Made by a program: the position numbers and the translations under genes
Source of the DNA: Palsa-870 sp035937155
Lineage (GTDB): Bacteria; Chloroflexota; Dormibacteria; Dormibacterales; Dormibacteraceae
Assembly (NCBI GenBank): GCA_035937155.1
Contig: DASYVJ010000042.1
Span: 1 to 38,064, forward strand
Direction: 5' to 3'
DNA: 38,064 nucleotides
The notes under the pieces: generated by a model
Databases searched by the model: none
The model's input: only the letters and a program-made list of their open reading frames with translations
Told to the model about the DNA's origin: nothing
Shown here: positions 1 to 6,893 of the stretch, piece after piece
How positions within the stretch are numbered: the stretch's first letter is position 1
Layout of the letters: each line of letters begins with the position of its first letter

Positions 1-61
1 CCGCCGCCACAAGATCCAGAACTCGTTGGCGAAACTCTGCTGGATAACCTCGTCTGCCCAT
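1..61 (-). CDS. IS3-family transposase OrfA, N-terminus (runs off the window)
   Basis: Reading leftward from the ATG at 61-59, the 20 visible residues are MGRRGYPAEFRQRVLDLVAA. This is the characteristic opening of IS3-type OrfA proteins (HTH_Tnp_1), the DNA-binding helix-turn-helix partner of the DDE transposase. A good Shine-Dalgarno, GGGAGG, lies about 7 nt upstream of the ATG on the minus strand. The rest of orfA, and orfB if present, lie outside the window, so I cannot say whether the element is intact. The family call rests on only 20 residues but on a distinctive pattern. Confidence 0.75.
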   Translation of the reverse strand, partial: MGRRGYPAEFRQRVLDLVAA

Positions 62-120
62 GCTGTTCCTCCCGTTGTTCTGATGGGACAGCAACATGTT
101 GCATCCAAGGAATCCGACTC

Positions 121-146
121 CACGAAATCCAGGGCGCACTAGTTCA
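121..146 (-). mobile_element. Candidate terminal end of the IS3-like element
   Basis: On the minus strand the segment begins TGAACTAGTGCGCCCTGG and continues towards OrfA, whose start codon is about 60-85 nt further in. That is the usual distance from the left inverted repeat to orfA in IS3 elements. The matching end is outside the window, so the boundary near position 146 is inferred. Just outside it, two direct copies of TGACATCA lie at 165-172 and 189-196; I see no function for them. Confidence 0.3.
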
Positions 147-318
147 GCCGACCCCAGGCTGGTTTGACATCAGATTGGACACCCTATCTGACATCAATCG
201 ACGTTCCGCAATGCCAAAAGGGGCCGAATCTTTACCCGCGCCTCGACGTTCGTCGTCTAGCGTGGCGAGATCGGGTCCCGGGACGTGTCGACGAGGGTTC
301 TGGTTGATAAGACCATAA

Positions 319-332
319 CCTACTGGTAGGGT
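319..332 (+). promoter_or_regulatory. Palindrome and -10-like box before the Nudix gene
   Basis: CCTACTGGTAGG at 319-330 has CCTAC/GTAGG arms around TG. The overlapping box TAGGGT at 327-332 is followed by exactly seven bases and then the GTG start at 340. This spacing puts the transcription start at or next to the start codon, so the mRNA may be leaderless. The palindrome would sit across the -10 box and could be an operator, possibly for the Nudix regulator itself. No convincing -35 is seen. Confidence 0.35.
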
Positions 333-339
333 AAGAGTC

Positions 340-1104
340 GTGACGACCAAAACCGGCGATCCGGGAGTGCCGGCGCACTACGACCCATCGCAGTTCCCGG
401 CGTTCGCAGTAACGGTTGACGTGGTGATCCTGACCATGTCTGACAGCCGGCTTCATGTGCTGGTCGTGCGTCGTGGGGTGGCGCCGTTCGAGGGGATGTG
501 GGCGATCCCGGGTGGCTTCAAACGTCCCACCGAAACCCTGGACGAGGCCGCGACGCGAGAGCTTGCCGAGGAGACTGGCGTCGACAGCGCGAGCTTGCTG
601 ACACAGTTCGGCGCCTACGGTGATCCTGGGCGCGACCCTCGAATGAACGTCGTGACCGTCGCCTACCTCGCGGTGCTCCGCAGGGTGGGCGCGGTTGTCG
701 CCGGCACCGACGCCGCAGATGCAGCTCTGATTCCGGTATCCGAGGCGCTGAACGGCAAGATCGAGCTGGCGTTCGATCACGCCCAGATCGTGCGCGATGC
801 GGTCGAGCGTGTCCGCGTCGACCTCGGGCTCACGGGCATCGCAACGGCGTTCGTCGGACCGACCTTCACCGTGGCCGAGCTGAGGGCGGTGTACGAGGCC
901 GTCTGGGGCGTGCACCTCGATGGCGCGAACTTCCGAAGGAGGGTCGTCGCGGAGAGTGGTTGGGTTATCCCGACCGGGCGCCGAGCTCGGCCCGGATTGA
1001 CCGGCGGCAAGCCGGCGGAGCTGTTTCGAGCTGGGCGGATGTGGAGGCATGGCGGACCGATCCGGTACCCGCAGCCAAACGAGAAGGCGAAGAAGAACCA
1101 ATGA
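340..1104 (+). CDS. Nudix protein with C-terminal winged helix (NrtR-like)
   Basis: This 254-residue protein has an N-terminal Nudix fold (about residues 20-150) and a C-terminal winged-helix region (about 165-240). The Nudix box is complete: GGFKRPTE, seven residues, then RELAEETGV, fitting GX5EX7REUXEEXGU. Proteins of this architecture are either ADP-ribose-type hydrolases or NrtR-like repressors that sense ADP-ribose in NAD metabolism. NrtR repressors often have a decayed box, so the intact one here suggests retained hydrolase activity, perhaps with DNA binding. The GTG at 340 is chosen because it precedes the whole fold; the next ATG (436) would cut into it. The stop overlaps the next gene's start (ATGA), implying translational coupling to the oxidoreductase. 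No NAD-biosynthesis gene is nearby, so the regulated target is unknown. Confidence 0.8.
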   Translation: MTTKTGDPGVPAHYDPSQFPAFAVTVDVVILTMSDSRLHVLVVRRGVAPFEGMWAIPGGFKRPTETLDEAATRELAEETGVDSASLLTQFGAYGDPGRDPRMNVVTVAYLAVLRRVGAVVAGTDAADAALIPVSEALNGKIELAFDHAQIVRDAVERVRVDLGLTGIATAFVGPTFTVAELRAVYEAVWGVHLDGANFRRRVVAESGWVIPTGRRARPGLTGGKPAELFRAGRMWRHGGPIRYPQPNEKAKKNQ

Positions 1105-2099
1105 GAGCAGTTGTCTACGACAGGTACGGGCCGCCGGACGTCCTGCGAATCGAAGAGGTAGAGCGGCCCATCCCCAGGGAGGACGAGGTCCTCGTCAAGA
1201 TCCACGCCACGACGGTCAGCCGGTCGGACGTCCACACTCGTGAAGCCAACCGAAGCAGCGGCCTGGCCGCCACGCTCGTCAGCCGCTTGGTCTCTGGGCT
1301 CCGCGGGCCGAGGCAGCGGATCCTCGGCCGCGAGTTTGCCGGAGAGGTCAAAGCAGTGGGCGCGGCAGTCAGCGAGTTCGCGGTCGGTGACCATGTCTTC
1401 GGCCTTGGTGGGCTCAGGTTCGGTGCACACGCAGAGTTCATGTGCATGCGCGAGAGCGCTCGAATTGCGCACATGCCGGCCGGTATGAGCTTCGAGGAGG
1501 CTGCGCCAATTTGCGACGGAGCGCTCAATGCACTGATGTGTCTGACACCAGCAGATATCCGGAAGGGCCGCAGGATCCTCATCTACGGCGCATCCGGGGC
1601 CATCGGCACAGCGGGAGTACAGCTGGCCAGGTACTTCGGCGCCGACGTCACCGCGGTGTGCAGCACGAAGAACCTCGAGCTCGTGAGATCGCTCGGAGCG
1701 GACAGGGTGATCGACTACACGCAGGAAGACTTCACGAAGAACGGCCAAACGTATGACGTCATCTTCGACGCGGTCGGCAAGCGCTCATTCAGGCAGTGCC
1801 GCAGCTCGCTGGAGCCAGGTGGCCTCTACCTGCCGACCGACGGGTTCGCGAACATTTTCCTCGCGCTCATGCCCTCGCGGAAGGGAGCCAAGAGGGTGGT
1901 GTTTCCGCTACCACCCCGACAGACAAAGAAGGACGTCCTATTCCTCAAGGAGCTCATCGAGGCCGGGAAGTTCCGGCCGGTCATCGATCGGCGCTACCCG
2001 TTGGAGGACGTGATCGAGGCGACCCGGTACGTCGAAACGCAGCAGAAGACCGGGAACGTCGTCCTGACTGTCAACCGAGCTCGTCGCGTCGAGCCGTGA
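1101..2099 (+). CDS. NAD(P)-dependent MDR oxidoreductase (quinone-reductase-like)
   Basis: This 332-residue zinc-independent medium-chain dehydrogenase/reductase resembles quinone oxidoreductases and related enone reductases. The N-terminal GroES-like half opens MRAVVYDRYGPPDVL and carries GREFAGEV and VGDHVFGL. The Rossmann half has the nucleotide motif IYGASGAIGTAGVQLAR (about residues 155-171). The catalytic-zinc cysteine pattern of alcohol dehydrogenases is absent. The ATG at 1101 overlaps the Nudix stop (ATGA); an in-frame extension to 960 only reads through the upstream gene and is rejected. The substrate is unknown. Coupling suggests the Nudix protein and this enzyme are made together, possibly in redox or NAD-linked stress. 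Confidence 0.85.
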   Translation: MRAVVYDRYGPPDVLRIEEVERPIPREDEVLVKIHATTVSRSDVHTREANRSSGLAATLVSRLVSGLRGPRQRILGREFAGEVKAVGAAVSEFAVGDHVFGLGGLRFGAHAEFMCMRESARIAHMPAGMSFEEAAPICDGALNALMCLTPADIRKGRRILIYGASGAIGTAGVQLARYFGADVTAVCSTKNLELVRSLGADRVIDYTQEDFTKNGQTYDVIFDAVGKRSFRQCRSSLEPGGLYLPTDGFANIFLALMPSRKGAKRVVFPLPPRQTKKDVLFLKELIEAGKFRPVIDRRYPLEDVIEATRYVETQQKTGNVVLTVNRARRVEP

Positions 2100-2125
2100 G
2101 GAGTTCGAGGACGCCTCTTCTGAGT

Positions 2126-2350
2126 TCAGCCGGTCGGTTCAAATAGTGTCCCGTCCCTCCGGGCAGTCGCCACCTTTAGCAATGCGACCAGAATCCGGGC
2201 CTGCTCCACGGCATCCTCGATCGCCACGTGGCGTCGACGCGCGTCGTCCGTCGAGAGGTTCAGCGCGTCGTGGCTACGGTATTCGAGCTTCCAGCACCGA
2301 ACGGGAACCCGGCATGGCCAGTTCGGCCGCCCCGGGTCCCCGCCCAGCAT
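2126..2350 (-). pseudogene. Possible C-terminal remnant of a DEDDh (DnaQ-like) exonuclease
   Basis: This 74-codon frame ends with a stretch containing RRRHVAIEDAVEQARILVAL. That resembles the ExoIII region of DnaQ-type 3'-5' exonucleases, where a His and an Asp five residues later bind metal (HxxxxD). The ExoI (DxE) and ExoII regions are absent and the first 20 or so residues look non-coding, so this is probably a relic. Its ATG (2350-2348) overlaps the stop of the upstream repeat gene (TGATG), as in a translationally coupled pair. The identification rests on one short motif; a chance ORF is the alternative. Confidence 0.3.
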
Positions 2351-2598
2351 CAGGTCAGCGCGGCCCGCTGGATCGCCTCTCGGAAGCTGCCGAATCGGCG
2401 CCGGATTGTCTTCTCAGACGGCCGCATTGCGGCGTCTGTCCAGCTCTCGGCGGTCGGGAGCGAGCCGCGCTCGGCGACGAACTCCCGAAGAGCCGCGACA
2501 GACTCCTCGATCCGGGTATCGGCCACGTCGGACAGTGGGACCGCCTCGCCGTCGAATACGCTGGGTGGGTTCGTATTGTGGGAACTTAGGTCCAACAA
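2350..2598 (-). CDS. Small protein with homing-endonuclease-associated repeat
   Basis: The 82-residue protein ends in a module of about 50 residues: a helix (ESVAALREFVAERGSLPT), then SWTDAAMRPSEKTIRRRFGSF, then REAIQRA. This matches the homing-endonuclease-associated repeat (HNH_repeat type), a small DNA-binding helical unit found beside HNH nucleases or alone. No nuclease motif is present. The best available start is TTG at 2598, with no clear ribosome binding site. Conserved residues NLLD directly before it match NLVD in the sister copy at 6890-7146, so the true start could be slightly upstream or lost. Function is unknown; a role in mobile-element or DNA-repair biology is inference. Confidence 0.6.
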   Translation of the reverse strand: MLDLSSHNTNPPSVFDGEAVPLSDVADTRIEESVAALREFVAERGSLPTAESWTDAAMRPSEKTIRRRFGSFREAIQRAALT

Positions 2599-2658
2599 AT
2601 TTTTGATCTCAGAATCCCCCCGATTGAATCAATTCCCGCCCTGCGACCCGGCGCTTGG

Positions 2659-2687
2659 TGCCTATTTGCTGCCTATCTGCTGCCTAT
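2659..2687. repeat. Tandem repeat, 11-bp unit, about 2.6 copies
   Basis: TGCCTATTTGC (2659-2669), TGCCTATCTGC (2670-2680) and TGCCTAT (2681-2687) follow each other without gaps. The repeat lies in the 280-bp stretch between the repeat-protein gene and the aldo-keto reductase, where I see no gene. It could be replication slippage or part of a recombinase or regulator site; nothing in the sequence decides. Confidence 0.6.
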
Positions 2688-2882
2688 GCCCGTACTTTCT
2701 CGACCGCGAGCCGACTGTTGGGTGCACACAGCCCTCCAAAAGCACGCCTAGTGTGGTGGCTGTGGCACGGGACCAGGAATGCTGTTTGCGCCTGGAGTGC
2801 CGTCATCGCGCGAATGCGGTGTCGCGCGTGGCTGCGAACGCCGGATACGGGACCGCTGGGGTCCTAGGAGGCTTGATCGCCG

Positions 2883-3779
2883 CTAACGGGTTGAATGGAT
2901 TCGTAATGTTGCGGCGACTTCGTTCAGCTGAGCCACAGTCTCGGGGGGAAGCAGCATGGTAGCGGCCCGGAGATTTCCATGGAGATGCTCGACGGAAGAC
3001 GTGCCGGCAATGATCAAGATATTAGGCGACCGCTGCAGCAGCCAGGCCAGCGAAACTTGTCGCGTCGTTGCACCAACGGAAGCTGCGGCTTGGTCCAGGA
3101 TTGGCGACCGGAGGGGCTTGAAGCCACCCAGCGGGAAGAACGGAACGAAGGCGATCCCCTCTCTCGATAGCTCATCGATGAGCGCGTCGTCCTTACGGAA
3201 AGCAAGGTTATAGTGATTCTGGACGCATACGATCTTCGCAATCGCTCGGCCTTGAGCGAATTGGCGACGCGAAATGTTGCTCAGGCCGACATGTTTGATG
3301 AGACCTTTGGCCTGAAGCTCTGCGAGAACATTAAGCGGCTCCGCGATCGATGCCTCGCTCGGACCAAACGGATTTCCGACACGAAGGTTGACGACATCCA
3401 AGGCGTCGAGGCCGAGGTGACGAAGGTTATCGTGAACAGCGTCCGTGAGTTCCTTCTTTGACAAGGCAGCTGGCCAGGACTTGTCCGGTCCCCGCCGAGT
3501 TCCCACTTTTGTGACGATCACGAGTTCCTTCGGATAAGGATGAAGCGCTTCACGAATGATCTCGTTTGCGATGTGGGGTCCGTAATAGTCGCTGGTGTCG
3601 ATATGGTTGATTCCGAGACGAACTGCCTCCCGGACAACGGCGAGCGCGGCTTCGCGATCGCGTGGCGGTCCCCAGGCCATTTGTCCGGCAAGCTGGATCG
3701 CACCGTATCCAACTCTGTTGAGCGCGAGGGAGGTGCCGGCTGGCGTGAAGACTCCTCCAAGATTGACTGATTGAGACAT
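2883..3779 (-). CDS. Aldo/keto reductase family oxidoreductase (YdbC-like)
   Basis: This 298-residue (alpha/beta)8-barrel NADPH-dependent reductase of the AKR family carries NHIDTSDYYG (catalytic Asp and Tyr) and VIVTKVG (catalytic Lys). The usual catalytic His motif (LHR after a beta strand) is replaced by VVNLRVG, as in YdbC-type AKRs. GLSN and the C-terminal IIAGTSS segment match the cofactor site. The ATG at 3779 is preceded by GAGG with good spacing. The gene diverges from a TetR regulator across a 129-bp A/T-rich region, the usual arrangement for local repression by the TetR protein. It is more A/T-rich in third positions than its neighbours, suggesting separate acquisition. The substrate is unknown, probably a small aldehyde or ketone. 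Confidence 0.85.
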   Translation of the reverse strand: MSQSVNLGGVFTPAGTSLALNRVGYGAIQLAGQMAWGPPRDREAALAVVREAVRLGINHIDTSDYYGPHIANEIIREALHPYPKELVIVTKVGTRRGPDKSWPAALSKKELTDAVHDNLRHLGLDALDVVNLRVGNPFGPSEASIAEPLNVLAELQAKGLIKHVGLSNISRRQFAQGRAIAKIVCVQNHYNLAFRKDDALIDELSREGIAFVPFFPLGGFKPLRSPILDQAAASVGATTRQVSLAWLLQRSPNILIIAGTSSVEHLHGNLRAATMLLPPETVAQLNEVAATLRIHSTR

Positions 3780-3824
3780 GTTTTACCTCAGCGGCTGGGT
3801 TGAGATTATTGCTTTACAAGTGTT

Positions 3825-3853
3825 AGTTTATAGCTGTTAGGTTACCCTGTCAA
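3825..3853 (-). promoter_or_regulatory. Sigma70-type promoter for the aldo/keto reductase
   Basis: On the minus strand TTGACA (3853-3848) is separated by 17 bp from TAAACT (3830-3825), giving a near-consensus promoter with a leader of roughly 40 nt to the ATG at 3779. Two CTAACA direct repeats lie around the -10 region and one overlaps the spacer, a plausible site for the divergently encoded TetR protein. The operator assignment is inference. Confidence 0.55.
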
Positions 3854-3908
3854 CCATCAACCGTTTGTTGTTGTGCGCGAACCGCGCGACCGGTAGGCGT
3901 AAATAGAA

Positions 3909-4604
3909 ATGGGAGCAAGGAAAGCGCGAACGACCGAGATGCCGAGGCAGCGCAATGTGCGCGGCGAAGGGGACCGATTGCGTGGCGAGATAATAGACGC
4001 CGCAGTCAAGGTGCTGGCTGCTCTTGGACCCGAAGACCCGTTCTCCCTGCGGTCAGTGGCCAAAGAGACGAAGATCGCGGCCCCGTCAGTTTATATCCAC
4101 TTTTCAGACCGAAACATGCTGCTGCTGGCGGTGCTGGAGAAATTGTTCAGCGAGCAAGTATCTATCCGCAACGACGCGGAGGAAGCGGCGGCCAAGGCAG
4201 GCGGCGGCGCTTGGGAGCGGCTTTTATCCCGATCAATTGCCGCCGTCCAATTCGGCCTCAAGCATCCTGGGCACTACAAAGTCCTGTTTGAAGGACGAGT
4301 CGTTCCCAGGCTCAACGATCCACGTGTGGCGAAGTTTGGCCTTCCACTGCTGACACGATCAATTGAGCTCATTCGCGAGATTCCCACGAGATCGGGGGCG
4401 GAACGGGTTTCAGAAGATCCGCAGCGGCTCGCGCTCCTCCTGTGGTCTGGCCTCCACGGCGTCATTTCTCTGCGAATTAACAAGCCGACCTTGGAGTGGC
4501 CGCAAGCCACGGAACTCGCCGAGCAAATCACCCGTGCAATCATCCAGCCTAGCGAACCTGCCCGCACGAGGCGAACACACCGAAACAACGCCGGGCAGTT
4601 GTGA
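3909..4604 (+). CDS. TetR/AcrR family transcriptional regulator
   Basis: This 231-residue regulator has an N-terminal helix-turn-helix: LRGEIIDAAVKVLAALG, then FSLRSVAKETKIAAPSVYIHF (about residues 25-70), the standard TetR DNA-binding domain. The C-terminal ligand domain includes HPGHYKVLFEG and LLWSGLHGVISLR, typical of the WHG-type TetR C-terminal domain. It probably represses the divergent aldo/keto reductase gene and itself. ATG 3909 gives the longest protein; ATG 3939 (MPRQRNVRGEGDRLR) would fit family starts equally well, and neither has a clear ribosome binding site. The inducer is unknown. Confidence 0.85.
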   Translation: MGARKARTTEMPRQRNVRGEGDRLRGEIIDAAVKVLAALGPEDPFSLRSVAKETKIAAPSVYIHFSDRNMLLLAVLEKLFSEQVSIRNDAEEAAAKAGGGAWERLLSRSIAAVQFGLKHPGHYKVLFEGRVVPRLNDPRVAKFGLPLLTRSIELIREIPTRSGAERVSEDPQRLALLLWSGLHGVISLRINKPTLEWPQATELAEQITRAIIQPSEPARTRRTHRNNAGQL

Positions 4605-4630
4605 AGGGCGCCATGAGGATCCGGCTCTGA

Positions 4631-4894
4631 CCTGGTGTTCCACGCCGAGAGCAGAGGGTGATCAAGACTTCGATTGCGGCGCCCACGGCAAATGCCCGCA
4701 TAGAGCGGCAAATCGGCTCGACACGGCGCGAGTGTCTAGATTGGCTTCTGATCATCGGCAGGGGTCATGCGGAGCGTGTTCTCAACCAGTGGCTCGAGCA
4801 TTACAACCAGGCCCGCCCGCATCGCGAGATTGACCTCAGAGCACCGATTGGCGACTTGAGCATCCGCACCCCGAATCAGGAGGAGGCCGCGGCC
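4631..4894 (+). pseudogene. Transposase/integrase core C-terminal fragment
   Basis: The open frame from the stop at 4628 carries NARIERQIGSTRRECLDWL and later LEHYNQARPHREIDLRAP, the end of a DDE integrase core of the IS3/IS481 kind. It includes the third catalytic residue (Glu of the IER motif). The first two Asp residues and the helix-turn-helix region are missing, so it cannot be active. The frame has no stop and runs straight into the sigma factor gene, which appears to have its own start at TTG 4895. A GTG at 4658 could give a 79-residue extension, but I treat this part as a relic. It marks an old insertion or recombination point. Confidence 0.8.
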
Positions 4895-5884
4895 TTGGTT
4901 GCCGGTGTGCGATCGGGAGATGAGGCGGCGTTCGCTGCTCTCACTGAGCCCTATCGGCGACATCTCCACCTGCACTGTTACCGGATGCTCGGCTCTTTCG
5001 AAGAGGCGGAAGACCTGGTGCAGGAGACGCTGCTGCGGGCATGGAAGGGGCGGGCTGCGTTCGAGGGACGCTCGATGGTTCGGACCTGGCTCTACCGCAT
5101 CGCGACGAACGCGTGCCTCGACCTTCTAGAGAGCAGGTCCCGCCGAGTCCAATCCCTCGAAAGTCCTCAAGTGGCGGAGTCGTACGGGGTGGAGTGGCTC
5201 CAGCCCTATCCCGATCGCCTGCTCGACCAGATTGCGTCCAGCGACTCGGAGCCCGACGCCCTGGTCATCGCGAGGGAAACCATCGAGCTTGCCTACCTGG
5301 CCGCCATTCAGTACCTGCCGCCCAAACAGCGGGCGATCCTGATCCTTCGCGACGCGCTCGGCTGGTCGGCGAAGGAGACAGCCAACCTGCTCGACGAGAG
5401 CGTGTCCTCAGTCAACAGCGCACTACATCGCGCCCGATCGTCGATGCGAAAGCGACTGCCCAGGCGCAGGCTGGAGTGGTCGACGGCGGCGACACCGACC
5501 ACCGCAGAGCAGAAGCTGCTGGAGCTCTATATGGATGCCACCGACCGGGCGGACGTCGCAGCGTTGACAGCACTCCTCCGTGAGGAAGTGCGCCTCACGA
5601 TGCCGCCGTACCCGACGTGGTTCCAGGGGCGCGAGGAGATCGCCACCGCCTTCGCCCTCTCGACAGACCCCAGCTTGCCCACCTATCTGGGTCAACTCCG
5701 GACCGTTGCAACGGCCGCCAACCGGCAGCTTGCGGTCGCGGCCTATGTTCGGCGGCCGGGCGACTCCGAGTACCGCGCGCTCGGGGTCGACGTCCTGCGC
5801 CTGGAGGGCGATCTGGTGGTCGAGATCACCAGGTTCGTAAACGCCGCCTTGTTCCCGGCGTTCGGGCTCCCGCCGACTCTCTGA
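4895..5884 (+). CDS. ECF sigma factor with SnoaL-like C-terminal domain (SigX5-like)
   Basis: This sigma factor directs RNA polymerase to its own stress regulon. Sigma region 2 spans about residues 14-80 (HCYRMLGSFEEAEDLVQETL and FRTW-type TWLYRIATNACLD). Region 4 spans about 130-190 (LPPKQRAILILRDALGWSAKE, then ETANLLDESVSSVNSALHRA). A SnoaL/NTF2-like domain occupies about 205-320 (LLELYMDATDRADVAAL, MPPYPTWFQG), as in SigX5/TIGR02960-type factors, where such extensions modulate activity in place of an anti-sigma protein. The start is TTG 4895 because AGGAGGAGG lies at 4879-4887 with 7-nt spacing; upstream residues belong to an integrase relic. The alpha/beta hydrolase 68 bp downstream is probably co-transcribed. 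I see no anti-sigma gene. Confidence 0.85.
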   Translation: MVAGVRSGDEAAFAALTEPYRRHLHLHCYRMLGSFEEAEDLVQETLLRAWKGRAAFEGRSMVRTWLYRIATNACLDLLESRSRRVQSLESPQVAESYGVEWLQPYPDRLLDQIASSDSEPDALVIARETIELAYLAAIQYLPPKQRAILILRDALGWSAKETANLLDESVSSVNSALHRARSSMRKRLPRRRLEWSTAATPTTAEQKLLELYMDATDRADVAALTALLREEVRLTMPPYPTWFQGREEIATAFALSTDPSLPTYLGQLRTVATAANRQLAVAAYVRRPGDSEYRALGVDVLRLEGDLVVEITRFVNAALFPAFGLPPTL

Positions 5885-5952
5885 ATCGAAGCGAACAGTT
5901 TTCCCTCCATTTCCGTCTAAGCAGGAAACGCCACGGATTTTGGGAGGTTTCG

Positions 5953-6732
5953 ATGAGAACAGCAATTTCGGCTGACGGCACAGAAATCGGGTTTGATCAG
6001 ACGGGTCAGGGTCCACCGGTCATTCTGGTGGTAGGGGCCTTCAACGATCGATCGACGGGTGCGCCGCTGGCCAAAGCCCTGGAGTCGCAGTTGACGGTGT
6101 TGAACTACGATCGGCGTGGCCGCGGTGCGAGTGGAGACATTCAGCCTTACGCGGTCGATCGCGAAGTCGAGGATCTCGGCGCGCTCATTCGCGAAGCGGG
6201 CGGCGCGGCGCGAGTGTTCGGCTATTCATCGGGTGCGATCCTCGCACTCGAGGGAGCTGCTCGTGGGCTCAACATCACGAAACTGGCCCTGTACGATCCA
6301 CCGTTCATAGTCGGAGACGATATTCCGCGGCCGCCGAAGGACATTGCCGGTCAGCTCGCCAAGCTCGTCGCATCCGGCCGCCGTGGCGAAGCGGTCGAGC
6401 TGTTCCAAACCAAGATCGTCCGGATTCCTGAACAGGTCGTTGCCCAGTTCCGACAGGCGCCGTTCAGGCCGGCGCTCGAGGCCATTGCGCACACCCTGGT
6501 CTACGACGCGTCGATCGTCAGAGACCAGGAGCTGCCAACGGCGCAGCTACGCTCCATCAAAGTGCCGACGCTCGTCATTTACGGCGGCGAGGGCCCCACC
6601 TTCTTGGGCAACTCGGCGAAGGCGCTGGCGCAAGCGCTCCCCGACGGTCACGTTCGCGCTCTCGATGGACAAACCCATGACATCGTCCCGGCAGCTTTGG
6701 CGCCGGTTCTCCTGGAATTCTTCGGCGGCTGA
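5953..6732 (+). CDS. Alpha/beta hydrolase
   Basis: The 259-residue cytoplasmic hydrolase has the nucleophile elbow GYSSGA (Ser near 92), an oxyanion-loop region VILVVGAFNDR, an acid-containing loop after PTLVIYGGEGP, and the catalytic His in GQTHDIVP near the end. ATG 5953 is preceded by GGGAGG (5942-5947) with ideal spacing; the in-frame extension to 5617 overlaps the sigma gene in another frame and is rejected. It lies 68 bp behind the ECF sigma gene on the same strand, so it is a likely member of that operon or regulon. No signal peptide is present. The substrate is unknown. Confidence 0.85.
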   Translation: MRTAISADGTEIGFDQTGQGPPVILVVGAFNDRSTGAPLAKALESQLTVLNYDRRGRGASGDIQPYAVDREVEDLGALIREAGGAARVFGYSSGAILALEGAARGLNITKLALYDPPFIVGDDIPRPPKDIAGQLAKLVASGRRGEAVELFQTKIVRIPEQVVAQFRQAPFRPALEAIAHTLVYDASIVRDQELPTAQLRSIKVPTLVIYGGEGPTFLGNSAKALAQALPDGHVRALDGQTHDIVPAALAPVLLEFFGG

Positions 6733-6839
6733 AACAATGCGCGACAACCGGCGAGCGTGCCCTGGCGGCGGGGTTCGCTCGCTCCCCCAAACTCAACACG
6801 CCACGGAGTCCTGAACCCCGGCCTGGCCCTGCGCATACC

Positions 6840-6893
6840 TCTGAGCGACTGCGGCGTCGATCCGGTGGGCGAATCGAGAACCTCGATACTCAT
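6840..6893 (-). pseudogene. Possible N-terminal remnant of a DEDDh exonuclease
   Basis: The ATG at 6893 overlaps the stop of the frameshifted repeat gene (ATGA). The first residues, MSIEVLDSPTGSTP, resemble the start of DnaQ-like exonucleases (VLDxETTGLDP) with one residue lost and the Glu missing. Beyond about 20 residues the frame has no recognisable content. On its own this is weak. It gains some weight because the sister repeat gene at 2350-2598 is also followed by a coupled ORF with an exonuclease-like motif. Confidence 0.2.

Noticed and set aside
232..1101. 289-codon minus-strand ORF over the Nudix gene
   Set aside because: Shadow of the Nudix gene; no family features.
5617..5952. N-terminal extension of the hydrolase to 5617
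   Set aside because: It reads the end of the sigma factor gene in a wrong frame; ATG 5953 has a perfect ribosome binding site and family N-terminus.
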